Part shown: positions 50,301 through 62,965 of the stretch, in pieces | Numbering within the stretch: the first letter of the stretch is position 1 | How the letters are laid out: each line of letters begins with the position of its first letter | Source: Euonymus europaeus | Taxonomy: Eukaryota > Streptophyta > Magnoliopsida > Celastrales > Celastraceae | Length of the DNA: 64,000 nucleotides | NCBI GenBank assembly: GCA_963580455.1 | Contig: OY756965.1 | Span: 23,844,902-23,908,901 of the forward strand | Direction: 5' to 3' | Notes under the pieces: model-generated | Databases searched by the model: none | Told to the model about the DNA's origin: nothing | What the model saw: only the letters and a program-made list of their open reading frames with translations | Translations under genes and position numbers: made by a program

Positions 50301-52482
50301 TAAACAGAATAGAAAACACTCTAACTAAGACCAAACCAACCCCCTTGGAAAAATATAACTTCCAGTCATAAGCAATGGCAAGTTCCCCTCCTACCATACT
50401 TTCAATTTATTTTCATTGCCAAACCAATCTAGATCCAACGGGTAAACTTCATTGGATACATATTTTCTTCTATTTATTTTTCAGGCTAATATACCAACTC
50501 ATCCAATAAGTGTGAGACCAATCTCACTACTTCACACTTCATCATATGCTTCAGGGAAAAGGAGATTTAACTGGCCGTTGGCGCACTGGTTTGAGGTTTC
50601 TCAAAGTTACAAATTATGATGGTCAAGGAGGAAAATACAATTTCATTAGTTCTTTGGTTTTCTTTTTCCCTTAATGAGCATGTTTTGTAACATAAAACAA
50701 AGAACTTTGCCACATATAGGCCCAACTTCATTACTCCTTTGTGTGACCACTGACCATTGCATAGTAAATATTCCATGCTGAAAATAAATTTAGCTATTGG
50801 CCTATAAGGAATAACAAACCTCCATCTTTTCGAGCATTTCCCTTAATTTTTCACGCCGCCTCCTCCTCACATAGTCGTCAGCATCTCCTACTTCTTGAGC
50901 AGCCAACTTGTCACTCTCTGCAACAAGTTCACCATTGCAATTTTCATAGTGAAAGTACTCGTCCTCCATCGAAATCAATTGCCACGCATCGAAAGCATTA
51001 TCTGAAAACATGCCATCAACTATTTCTCAAACTCTTATATGAGGGTTTTAGGTTACTAATTGGCATTCTTGATGTAATGCCCCGAAATTAACACTGTTAG
51101 ATTTGGAAGGCACTCCCTGGTGCCACCTTTTGACAAATTCGGTTTAGTATTAAAAAAACATATATATGGTAAGAAAAATGAGAAGTACTAAAGGTGTATA
51201 CCTTCTCCCACAGTTAGGGCAAATATACTCCTGAATAGTGTTCTTGTCTTCTAATTCATATTTTAGTTTTTTCTTCATTCGGTGGAGTCTATACCTAACA
51301 ACATCATATAGCTGCAACAGACTTTCTGATTCAGGTAATTTTTATAATAAGGGGAGAAAAAGAAACCAAAGTCTTCATACATTAACGCAAACTAATCACG
51401 GGATCTCCAGCTATCAATCTCAATCATTAAGATATATACATATGTATGTACATATACCTATATAGATATATAGATAGATAGATGTTAGTTTGCGTGTGTT
51501 GAGAGGAGAGTGAGAGCAACCTGTGCATAATCTAGGCAGCAGTAAGAGTGTGTGTGCAGCTTAATAGCATCACTCTTCTTAAGTTTTATCTTTTTAATTG
51601 AATCGCTCTTAAAGAAGATAGATTACGATATCTTTGTTTGTGCATAGAGAAGTCACGGTGCACTGTCATGATTGATATATAAGCTAAAAAGCAACACAAA
51701 AAACGGATATAAAATAAATACTAACCTCTTTCCTGTGGTCCCGAGTGACTAGTTTTCTTCTTCGAAAAAACAAAGAGTCCGACGAAGTTGCTTTGAGTGT
51801 AATTTCAAATCCTTTGCCAAATCTTCTTCTCTAACCCATGCTTGTCTGGAAAGAAACCATATGAAGTAACAGATGAGTTCTGTAACCAAAATGGTTTCCT
51901 AAATCTGAATTCATAAGGGGAACCTGTCCACACTGACCACACATTCCCACAAACCAAGATGCACAATGAATTGCAACCACAATAAGGTTTATCCACCAAA
52001 ATATGTTATGCAAAGTGACCGTTGACATGGGACTAATCTGATTAACATCTTTGCTTGAGTTAAAGAACCAGGTTAAAAGCTTGATTGAGTGATTAAAAGG
52101 GGCATGCTTGCTGCCTTGCTACAAAATTAAATCAGTACTGAAACAGTTCTGCACAATCTCACATTTCAAATCAGCTTACGTTGAAGTGCTGTCGCTAATG
52201 CTGAAAGCAAAAGTTGATATTATCAACAAAGCAAGTAAAAATATAATAAGAACCTTGTGAGAGCGGTTAGCACGACCACGGCGATCCCTCGGTTGTCGCT
52301 CCGACCAGTTTTCGGCTGATTGTCGCCTTTCGTTGATATGTCATCGTAAAACGCCCTAGAAGTAAGCTTCACCAGCCTGTGAAACCACAAGAGACTATCA
52401 ATGCGATGCTGTTTCGAAGAAATTGAGAGAGTAGCAATGGTCAATGACACCGGGGTTAGCAATTAAACGGCTCGATTCTCAT
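47366..52482 (-). pseudogene. TFIIE alpha subunit pseudogene (unprocessed, introns kept)
   Basis: Relic of a general RNA polymerase II initiation factor gene. Recognisable exons (minus): 52482-52462 (MRIEPFN), 52376-52254 (RLVKLTSRAFYDDI), 51845-51726 (WVREEDLAKDLKLHSKQLRR), 51577-51521 (KLHTHSYCCLDYAQ), 51311-51202 (CPNCGRR), 51001-50820 (ISMEDEYFHYENC), 49765 to about 49716 (QLKPLMEQ), 48287-48077 (VEVAFS, MIKQGMNLTKEQR), about 47955-47757 (RQVGMKSK, DNVDWEEAP), 47460-47366 (DDVDWEEG, stop). Lesions: no GT donor after exon 1; one base missing in exon 3 (EEEN-stop for EEEKLVTRD); most of the following exon absent; two bases missing at the 51001 acceptor; third zinc-ribbon Cys changed to Tyr; stop after LKQE near 48137. 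Each frame error equals the phase discrepancy of its exon. An intact copy must exist elsewhere. Confidence 0.85.
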
Positions 52483-54638
52483 GTTTCTTGGAGCGTGATT
52501 ATTCATCATGAGATAAATTTAAGGGTTCTTGTTATCGGGTTTCAATAGGAGGAGATGCCGACTCTCATCGGCGTTCGATTCGATGCCCGAGAAACTGTCC
52601 GTTGAGGTCGTGAAGATTTGTCCCAATAGCTTATCAAAATTTCATTTTCGACCACAAAAGTTCAATTTAATTTCGAACCCTAATTTCATATTCGCGTCTA
52701 TGTATTTTGCGAAGGATCAATTTAGCCCTTGTATAATTTTTTGTCCATCAATTTTTTGTAAAAATGATATTCGTTAGTACCTCACACCAATTTTTGTTGA
52801 AGATGTCTGGTGTGATTTTTATTTTGTGACGTGTGACATTTCGATGAAAAAGAGTGAAGAAAAGCATTGGAAACTCATCATTTCATCACTTCAAAGACAC
52901 ATATTCATTTCTTATTTTTCTTTTAACGTGATGTTATTTCTGTCATAGAGAGCTACTGAAGCTGAAAAAGGTATGCATCCCGTCTCTTTTTATATTTTAT
53001 CATTTTATTTGGGGGTTTGTTGTATTTCCATTTTGGGGTTTCCATTTGGGGTTTTGAAAATACGTTTAACAGCGAGCTTCTATCTCAGTTTATATTTTGG
53101 GATATTATTATGGGTTTCCTTCTGGGTTTCCATCTCTGCTTCAAACGAGGGTTCAATCCTGGCCGAATCAATGGATTTTGGATTCATGATTTTGAGTTGA
53201 GATTTTCATTTTATTATGAAAATAGAGTTTCAATTTGGGTTTCTTTAATGTGGTTCGAATTGACGTTTAAAATGGGTTCAGATGTGAGTTCCATGTGTTT
53301 TCATATGGGTTTTGATTCACGGTTTACATTTGGTTTTGAAAATAATTTTGATTTGAATTCCTTGATGTGCTTCAAATTGAGGATTTTCGTATTGAAACTT
53401 GAATTAGGGATCTTAGCAATGTGTTGAGTTACTTGTTTATAGGTCAATCACACTCCTCGCGATGGTGACAAATAAGTCAAGGGCCAATCAAACACATGGA
53501 GAAAGTCTTGAGATATACATGAAGGTTTAGGTTTCTAGGGGCAACAGTGCAACATTGCATGGATAGTCTATCGAAGATATATATGTTAGCCATTTCCACA
53601 AAAAGTGTAGACCTAAGAAAAAGCCAAAGGAAGTGAACAATGTTGACTGATACATCAATTCCAAAAACAGGACGTCACATTTTGTGAGTTTTAATTTAAG
53701 TCACATTTAATACTCATCTATGCAAACTAATGTGTAGTTATGTTATTGTGTTTTATGGTCCAAAACTTAACGTTTCAGGTTATTGATCGCAAAAGTGGTA
53801 AGTCCAAGACGATGACTTATTTTCTAATATATAATTTGTTTTGAGACTTGTTTTGTTATTGCACTTGTCGATGTTTAATTGAGGCACAAAATGTTAAAGT
53901 CGTTGCTCGCTGCTATTTGGATATGATTTTTAGATATGTTAGTATGTTGAATCTGTTTATGTAATTGCATTTCAACAACATTTAAAACTTTGTTTGAAGT
54001 TGTTAATTTGAAACAATTTTTTAGACTTTGTCATGTTTTCTAGATTTGCAGAATATTTGTTGTATGTTAGGTGACAGGCGGTTGGATGTGTTCTTATCGT
54101 GCGGTTTTGAATCTTGGTTTTATTTGATCCTAAAACAATAGGTTCAACTTCATTTACATGTTACTTTTTTAACAATAGGCACGAATAATATCTTTGGCTA
54201 CAATTCCATGTGTCAATTTCTTGTTTGATAACGCCAGATATTTAGATTAATTAATTTTTGTTTTATAAAAAGGCAGACATTTAATGGCAATGTCACAAAC
54301 GTTTAAACGAAAATTGGAGCATGGGACTTGTTTAAGCCATAATTGAAGGACTAAATTAGTCTAAAAAGTAGAGCAACAGCTCAGTCGATCACAAAATCTA
54401 GGGGCTTTGGTAGCACTGACCCCTTTTATATTTTGTTAGACACATTTTTCTATAAAATATAAAAATATTTTATATAATGTAAAAAATAAATATGATCGTG
54501 CTATATAAATTTCATGTGTGTTGATTTCCTCATTATAGGCCCAAAACACTTTGTTGCGGGTTTTCTGTCAAATTTTTTTACCGTATACCATAATTTACAT
54601 GTAAGGACACCTAAAAATAGTGTCATGGTACTAAACAC
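52483..54638. other. Intergenic, no gene seen
   Basis: AT-rich DNA. The open frames near 53.0-53.4 kb give low-complexity, Phe/Leu-rich translations without family resemblance. Confidence 0.4.
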
Positions 54639-54641
54639 TTA

Positions 54642-55128
54642 GGTATCGTTTGGCTTGTATAATGGTTTGAATGAGAATGAAAATGACGATAAGAATGAGA
54701 ATGAGAGTGAGAATGAGATTCTGATTCTTACATTTTATATGCATAAAAATTGTTTAGGGAATGAGAATGAAATATATGTTTTTATCCATTTTACTATTTA
54801 CTAATAATATGTTAGTGTCGTTGTGCCATTTCTAGGGAATTTTTTTTACTTATTACATTATTATTTTATATGCTTAAAAATCTGAAAAAAAATTAGGAAA
54901 AAGAATCTGGAAAAAAAAATTATGTGAAAAAATTATTTTAGGAACAAAAATATAAAAAAGAGACATTTTAGTCATTTAATGGTCCATTCCATGTGGATGG
55001 ACCATTCCTACCAAATTTAGGTTGAATGAGAATAAAGGTTGAGAGTAAAAGTGAAATGGAATGAGTCCTCCAAATAATGAAATGAAATAACTCATTCCTT
55101 ATTCCCCTCTATTCTTTCTAACGATACC
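54642..55128. mobile_element. Tourist-like MITE with TTA target duplication
   Basis: A 487-bp non-coding element. Perfect 9-bp terminal inverted repeats (GGTATCGTT at 54642 and AACGATACC ending at 55128) are flanked by TTA on both sides (54639-54641 and 55129-55131). That is the signature of PIF/Harbinger-type MITEs. Subterminal arms are rich in GAATGAGAATGA and its complement, so the element is largely self-complementary. Confidence 0.75.
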
Positions 55129-55750
55129 TTAATTGATTGATAAATACAATATTTAAAAGTTAAATTAAAACTTTTTTTACCCATATCTCGCATCACCGGG
55201 CATGACCAAATAATAAAATTTTTATTAAAAAATAAAAGTTATATTTTATGTAATTGGTATGATAATTATAGTTCAACAATTTGAATATAATTATCTCATA
55301 TACGATATACGTTTCACGATTATGTATGGTTTAGGAGAAGGGAGAGAACAAAAAAAAAAAAATATTCTTTAAAAATAAAAAGTGCAAGCTACATCCTTAA
55401 AGGAACCCAGGGTCTGGGTAATTGACTCATTTTAGAGAATCTGAGGGTCTATGTTGAAATTTTAGAAAATTAGATAGTCGTTAAGAATGCGTAAATCTAG
55501 GGGTACATCTAAAATTTTAATCCACTGAATTACGAACGGCACAGATTGAGTTACGTCAACAAATAGATTTCGAGCACCGTCAGTTGCCGCAGGCCCACAA
55601 CGTGAACGGTCAAGAACAGAAAACAGAGCTAGGGCAAAAAGTCGTCCCACGATCGAGAGGCAGAGTATTCGTTATAGGGCGTCTATAAATAAGGCCCCTC
55701 CCTCAGTAATGGCCTAGCAAAGCGAGGTCGAGAAAGTGAACGAGCGAGCC

Positions 55751-58700
55751 ATGGCGAAGCCTCGTAAGCAAAAGAACGAGGATCCTAAGCCTGAAAGTTC
55801 TGGAGCAGTAGTCCGTCACCAGAAACTTTGCCTCTCAGTTGACATGGATCGCCGTAGAATCTACGGGTCCGTCTCTCTCTCTCTCTCTCTCGTTCCGTCA
55901 TGCTGGCACGTTGTATTAATTTGAATTTGTCTTCTGTAGTTTCAACTTGTGCTGGTACGAATTTTTCCTGATTAAGAATTAAGTGCTCCCTCCCTGCTTG
56001 GGCATTTATGGGTTATGTGTAATTATACATTACATTTGTCCTGTTTAATGTATATGCTCGCGTATGTTATTGTGCTATTGCAGTTTTTGCTTGTTATAAA
56101 CACGAAATGAATTTTGTTAGGCTCGAATTAAATATGAAGTTGCTGTTGAACTGGCTAGGTCGTTTCATGTTACTGGAAATGATGGAATCTTCTTGCATCA
56201 TTGGTTCTATACGGTGTATAATTTGACTGAACACTATTCTTTTTTGCTTTTCCCAGTTATACCGAGTTGGAAATTGCTGTTCCGGACATTGGTATTGTTG
56301 GTTTACACGCTGAGAATTTGGTGATTGAGACTGTTTTGGTTGATGGAGAGCCAACCGAGTTTGAGTACTATCCGCATCACCATCATGATGAGAGTGAGAA
56401 GGGATGGGATTCGGTTTCATCGACTACTACTGCAGCTGATGCTGCAGGTGTCGCATATACATTAGCTCTGGAAAGAGAACTGGTCCCGAACCTGCTTATC
56501 AATTGCTGCAAGGCTTTCAAGAGTGTACCTGAACAGCAGGACCAAATGCATATGGAGAATGGCTTTCAATCTTCCACCGAGGAAAAGCAGGTCATAGTGG
56601 CTGCCTATGTTCATGCTTGGCATGAATTCCTGTGAAATCGCTTGATTCTGGCTTTGTGGTGGCCTTTTGAATATTCATGTTTCATTTGGTTGTCAGTTTG
56701 AGTTCATTTAGTTGGTTGTTTACTATTTATGCCTTTTATTACTGATTAAATGAGGAGTTTTTGTCATAAACAATGACTGATATGTTGCGAAAAAGAATAC
56801 ACAGCCTTCTAAGGTAACCTTTTGTGTATTTTATGCTTTGCATGAAACATGCTAGGAATTTGAAACACCCAAAAATTGTACCCACATAAAATGGTTCCCG
56901 TCTATTTTTTCTTCTTCTTCTGGTTGTTTCAATACATCTGTCAAATCAGTTTTTTTACCTTCCCAGTGAGTTGGTGACTTTTATAGGTTCAACTGTTTTA
57001 GAAATACTTTTACTCTCTCTGTTTTTTTTCCCCTTCTTCTTTCTGGTTTTGAGGCGAGCTGCCATGATGAGGTTTATTTTCATGGTTTCTCATGTAGGTT
57101 GATGTTGGGTGCAGAATGTGAAATTGGTTCGTATTAATTACTGGGTAGAGAGGGCGGAGACTGGGATCCATTTTGATGATAATGTTATACATACCAATAA
57201 CCAGATAAGGCGTGCACGGTGCTGGTTCCCTTGTATGGATGATAGTTCTCACCGTTGTTGGTATGAACTGTTTGACTCAGATGTCCTTTGGTTCTGCGTT
57301 TGGTTTTGGCAGCATTCATTCCATACTCTGAATTCTTTATGTTCACTAATTTTGTTCAGTTATGATCTGGAGTTTACAGTAGCCCAAAATCTTGTTGCAG
57401 TCAGCACTGGAAGCTTACTATACCAGGTGAGATAAATTGGATGACTACTGCAATAAGAATGCTTCTGGTGATATTTTTGATGAAATACCTGAAATTTGAC
57501 GATTGGAATAATTTCACTTTGCTCTGAGTCATGGCCCAAATGCAACTGTGTTATAATTTTCTTACATCCTGACCTGGTATTATTTATTTATTTATTATTA
57601 TTATGATCATAAAAGGTCGTTGTAGTAACTAAAATTGTAGCTTAATTGAAGAAATAAGCTCGTTGCACCTGTTGTCACAGCCTGGAAAGGTTCATTCTTC
57701 CCTATCTAAAATCACTATACCCCTCTCAGCTTAAGCTTTAATCTGGAAACAAAATTGGCATTTCCTTTGACCTTGTCGTTCTTTCAATCTCATGGGACCA
57801 CTTCTATTAACAAATGACTGTAATCCTATATGATTCCCTGCTGGTGCATAAATTTGCGGGGATAGCTCAGTTGGGAGAGCATCAGACTGAAGATCTGAAG
57901 GTCGCGTGTTCAATCCACGCTCACCGCATGCATCTTTGAAATCTAGGCTTAAATTTGAGAGGACAAAACATCTTAATATCCTTATTCAATATGATCAAAG
58001 GTTGCAAGCCTTCCAAAAGTTGTTCTAAGTTTATTTTGTCTCCCTTCTGTGCTATTACCATACCATGTTTTCATGTATGCCTTGCCTCCACACTAGAAAT
58101 CTCATTTGCCGCAATAAAAAAAACTATATAAGCAAACCCTAGATGGAGAGATTACGGAGCACTGTTGATAGGGCAGCTCACTTGAGATTTGGTTCAACTT
58201 CTAGCAGGGAATGACTATGCTGTGCATTAACCACAAGACTGGTGGTAGAGATCTTATGATGCTTTCAACTCATATGATATTTGCTGTGTTGTTAAAGCGA
58301 GCACTGTCCTGGAAAATTTGTTTGATGATTACTCACTTGTGTTGGTTAAGCATCAATTGAACATTGAAGACTTGACTTGATGAGCTCCCCTACAACGTAA
58401 TAGTTACTCTAGAATTGTTTGAAGACATATTATTTGTTGAACAGCTCACTGATTGTTTCTTGATAAGGTTATCCTTGGAGCTCGAAAATGGTTTGCAAAC
58501 TTAGGTATTTCATTATTCGAACACATTGTCTAAAACTTCTTTAATAACAATGTGTCAACCAACATCATTTATAAATATCAAATGTTTCAAACTTGATGCA
58601 AAATACCATTAATTTTGTTTTCCCTTGATTTGTTTTTCAAGAGTCAAGGAGAGATTCGTTACACGTTTAGTGAGATACTGATACACCAGCTTGGTGAGAG

Positions 58701-61700
58701 TCTGAGAGGGGAAAGTGAGTTTATCTAACCCTACCTTAGAGAATCTAGTTGATCTTGTTCAATCCAGAAGTTCAGGAATTTTGTTCCAATTTCAGAATTG
58801 AGAATTTTGGCCACAGGGTGTCTTGAATTGGGGCTGATATTGGGACTTCAGTTTTGCTCAATCTAGTTAAAATCTATTTCAATAGTTTAAAAACTACATC
58901 AATTTCTATAACAGTGGCTCTGAGTAGCCTACAACTTCTCTAACCTTTTTATTTTAACAAGTACTTAGGATTTTGAGATTGGGACGATGACCAAACCCAA
59001 TTTAGAGGGAGAAACAATTCTCAGTAGTTACACTGGAGCCCCTCTGGTCAAAACTTGAAGAAATCAGGACGACACCAATTAAGGATCGTGAGATCAATAT
59101 CTGCTCATCTAAGCGTGTAGACTTTTTATTGAGGAAATTTTTTGGAAAGACAAAGGAAGAAACTGGTTTGAAGACAAGGGTGAGTTCCATTCAAAAAAAT
59201 AAATAAATTATTATTCCATTAAAAAAAAGAAGACAAGGGTGACTTTAGTTGAAGCTGAATTTCAGGAGGTTAAGGGAGAAAAATGTGAGTATGTGCCAAC
59301 AAAAATTGAAGAAGTAGCAAGGCAGTGTGCTATAGCTGTAGAAAAAGTTCAAGCTTTTCTTGGTCAAGACAAATTTCATCTAAAAAACCAAGTTCTGGAG
59401 ATAACAGATCCTGTTTTAATAGGAATCTATTGCAAATTCCACCGGTGAAGAGGTCAAAGAGGACAGATTTGCTGCTGTGGTAGAAACTGATTTCAGACAG
59501 CTTAGAATAAATGAAGTTGATGCCAATTACAAGACGACTGAGATGCAAGAGCCGAACCAATAAGTTCCACCATGTTGACTTTATTTTCATATTGAGTAAT
59601 GAAGTTCTGCTCTTGGCTCTTGCATGGAAATGATAGTTTGTACCAACAATAGCCATGTAGATATCAATCCTCATTGGCCAAAAATCTGACACGGAAACTC
59701 ACTTGCACTGTGGCACTTGTAATTTTGTTGAGCAATGAGTTAAACATGAATTGGTTGCGCCGTTGCAGAATTGTCATCGAGTTGAGAGGCTACATCTAGT
59801 AATGTGCATGGTAACATATATCTTAGTGGAATTCCTTATATTGGTGTTGTGTTAGAATAATGTAACTAAAACGGTCTTTATCACCATAGTACATAAGCAG
59901 CTTATCTAAATCGGGTGTGTGTGTTACGTTATTGTCCACTTGAGCTTAATGATCCTCTTGTTTTGAACCTAAACTGCAGGTTTTGAGCAAAGACGATCCT
60001 CCTCGCAAAACTTACGTCTATAGAGTAGAAACTCCAGTTGCTGCTCGGTGGATATCTTTAGTAGTTGCTCCTTTTGAAATCCTTCCTGACAGCCAGATTG
60101 GTCTTATTTCACATATGTGTTTGCCAGCTAATTTGTCAAAGCTGCGCAACAGTGTCCAATATTTCAACAATGCATTCAGGTTTGTCTTCATTTTATATAT
60201 ATTGCTATATCATTTTACAATTTTACAAATCTCTATGTGATCTTTTTAGATTGTTTCATATTTATGAATTTATTTTTTAATAGGCATTATGAAGAATATC
60301 TTGCAGCGAAATTCCCATTTGGTTCATACAAGCAAGTGTTTCTGGCTCCTGAGATGGCAGTTTCATCATCAAGTTTGGGGGCCTCCTTGTGCATTTTTAG
60401 CTCTCAAGTTTTGTATGATGAGAAAGTTATTGATCTGGTTAGTATATATCAAATTCATTTGTTGATTGGTTTAGTCTTGGCTGGGTGAAAACAACATACA
60501 GATATATGAGATACAGATATATGAGACACAGAGACACTGAAAAGTGATCAGTAGTAGGTCAACGGTGGGCAGTTCTATGAATGATAAGCAGTCATTTTTT
60601 GACCGAATTGTTGGACCACATTTACCTTGGGAATGTGGTTATGTAGAGATGAGCTGTGAAGATGCCTCTGATCCCATTTCTTTGGTGCCAGCCTTTAGAT
60701 CCAAATCATTTTCCTAATAGAGATTATAGTTAATATGTATTGAAAACAGAAGAGCATCACACTGTTGAGCGAGTCTGTAAATATTATTTTAGAATGCTAA
60801 AACCGTATATTAGGTTAGTTTTATTGTGGGATATGGAATTAATCATACCAAATTCCGAATCTTACTATTTTTATTTGTTTAAGAATGGTATAACTAGATC
60901 AATGCAGAGAGATAAAGAGAGAGTTCTAGACCTTTATTCAACCTTTTTGGGGTGGGGGGCAAAAATATGTTGTATCCTTAGGACTTTCTGGTCCTGTGCT
61001 ACAATGACTAATGAAAACATGTTGTAATTTTCAGGCTATAGACACAAGCATTAAACTTGCATTTGCCCTTGCAAGACAATGGTTTGGAGTATATATAACT
61101 GCTGAGACACCAAATGATGGTAAGCTCATACAGTGTATTAATTTGATCAATCAGGTTTCTATTATTGTGCTAATTTTGAAAGGAATGAACTTACTGATAT
61201 TAATGTGGATTCTTAATGCTTAATGGCAGAGTGGTTGCTGGATGGTCTTGCTGATTTTTTGACAGATTCCTTTATCAAAAACTTTTTAGGCAATAATGAG
61301 GCAAGATATCGGAGATACAAGGTTTGTTTATACTGATTTCTGTTATTGGTGGATTAATTGGTTGCATAGCTAAGAATGGTGACTATCTTTTGGAGCCTAT
61401 AAATGTCATCATGAAACTTTTTCTTTGTTTGGTGGCCTTTTTGCAGTTTATGTTTCAAAAAGTTGCTTTTATTGTTTGTTACTGCATCTGTTGATGTTCA
61501 TTTTTTGGTTGCGTATGCTGTGGTTTGTGCATCTATGCCCAGAAGCTGCTGATTGCTTTACATTTTCACATGTTGAGAAGGATTAATTTTTCCCTCTTCC
61601 TTGAGGTCATTGTGATGGGTTCAACTCCTAGACTAAGTGGTGATCCCCACTTTAAGCTCTTGCCATGACATGTTCTTTTCCTTTTATCGTCAACAAATTA

Positions 61701-62965
61701 TGTTCCTACAATGTGGGGTCACATTAGAGGGCAAGTAGACAAGTTAGAGGTTAATTTTATCTAAATGTTGAAGAGGCCTCTAGCAGCCAACAAAACATAA
61801 GCTAAGCTTTCCACTCCAGATCAGACTTGGAAGAAATTAATTTTTCTTGCTTGCTTACATTAGAAGTTGAAATATTAAATTGTTGTTGTCACATTTTGTT
61901 TTTTTCCGTTATTTTTATCAGTTTATTTTGTTTACCTTTTTCTTGATGGATCTCTCCATTTCTTTTAATAGTATCTTTCCAAATTGTATTTTTTTTCCTG
62001 AACTACGTAAAATTTAAAATTAACCATTTGTAATTTGTTAGGCATAATTGACTCTTTGCTAAAAAGAACTGACTTGAATGATTTATATACAGTAAACCAC
62101 GTTTCTTGCCATAATATTTCTCAAATTCTTAGGGCTATAAGGAGGAAATCATGTCATCTTGCAGTCATCCTAACATTCCCTTGAGTGTAAGTCAGTTACA
62201 CGATACGAGCCTTACATGTGCGGCCCACCTGGTACTGGAATTTATGCGTGAGGACATGAACCAAAGGCAATACGTCTAAAATGATGTACTGCATATTTTT
62301 GAGAATAATGGGAGGAAGTTGGTTAGGTTTAGAACTTGACACCTTAGCTGTGATAATGTATTGGATATTTCCTAAGCCATAGTTATTAGGTTAAAGGCCT
62401 TTAATTCCTGTTATTGTTGATCTTAAAAATATCCATCAGTTATGCAAATAGTATGACGAATCTCTAGTTGATGTTCTGGGTTCTTTTGTTTCATCTCTTA
62501 AATGTTTTTACGAGTTCAATGCACTTCGAGGGATGTGTTTTTTATATTATGTCCATTCAATTTTCTTTAGTTGAACTACTGCAATTCTTAATCGAATAAC
62601 CATGTGCAACAGAATGTAAAGGTCATTTGAAAGTATCTAGTTTCTAATATCAAGATGTAAATTCACCATTTTTTTTATGGAATCACAGGCAAACTGTGCT
62701 GTTTGCAGAGCAGATGATAGTGGTGCGACAGCTTTGAGCTCCTCTGCTTCTTGTAGAGATTTGTATGGAACTCATTGCATTGGTATATATGGAAAGATTC
62801 GATCATGGAAGTCTGTAAGTCCTTGTTAATATTTAATTTTGTTTCATCTTTTTTTGTTTCTTCTAATTTCTTTTCCCTTTCCTATGAACTGATTGACTAT
62901 CTTTGAAAAAGGTGGCAGTCCTTCAGATGCTGGAAAAACAAATGGGGCCAGAGTCCTTTCGAAAA
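55751..62965 (+). CDS. TAF2: TFIID subunit TAF2, 5' half (continues past the right edge)
   Basis: TBP-associated factor 2, the large TFIID subunit that contacts core-promoter initiator DNA. Ten exons are clear: 55751-55866, 56257-56590, 57115-57260, 57360-57426, 59980-60179, 60284-60437, 61035-61119, 61230-61321, 62689-62814, 62912-62965. They give 458 codons with consistent phases. The start ATG yields [20 protein letters not shown], as in the Arabidopsis protein. The region is aminopeptidase M1-like but without catalytic motifs: [87 protein letters not shown] and [18 protein letters not shown]. The last exon stops after SFRK at a good donor. The next exon is not evident before 64000. A tRNA gene and a gene relic sit in intron 4. 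Confidence 0.95.
55872..55891 (+). repeat. CT microsatellite at the 5' end of TAF2 intron 1
   Basis: About ten CT units begin five bases after the exon 1 donor. Length variation here would lie close to the splice site. Confidence 0.9.
57856..57928 (+). tRNA. tRNA-Phe (GAA), nested in TAF2 intron 4
   Basis: A complete 73-base cloverleaf. It has acceptor GCGGGGA with TCACCGC, D stem GCTC with GAGC, anticodon stem TCAGA with TCTGA around loop CTGAAGA, and T stem GCGTG with CACGC. Discriminator A follows; CCA is not encoded, as expected in a nucleus. The G5-A68 mismatch is also in the plant consensus as I recall it. Compared with that consensus there are two changes, A26 for G and A57 for G, both at CpG sites. 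A box TAGCTCAGTTGG and B box GTGTTCAATCC are present. There is no run of four T directly after it. It lies on the TAF2 coding strand. Confidence 0.93.
59051..59563 (+). pseudogene. Unrecognised coding relic inside TAF2 intron 4
   Basis: Three plus-strand segments read like protein in shifted frames. The first is 59051-59180 (for example [19 protein letters not shown] and [18 protein letters not shown]). The second, 59233-59440, contains [20 protein letters not shown] and [19 protein letters not shown]. The third, about 59427-59563, has [13 protein letters not shown] and [12 protein letters not shown], then a stop. An AT-rich insert with a repeated GAAGACAAGGGTGA (59172 and 59230) splits the first two. 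I do not recognise the family. A captured gene fragment or retropseudogene is likely. It is unrelated to TAF2, whose flanking exons join in phase without it. Confidence 0.5.

Noticed and set aside
53017..53427. 136-codon open frame
   Set aside because: Low-complexity Phe/Leu-rich translation, no start context, no exon partner and no family resemblance.
61605..61640. B-box-like GGGTTCAACTCC in a TAF2 intron
   Set aside because: No A box at a suitable distance upstream, no tail and no flanking duplication.
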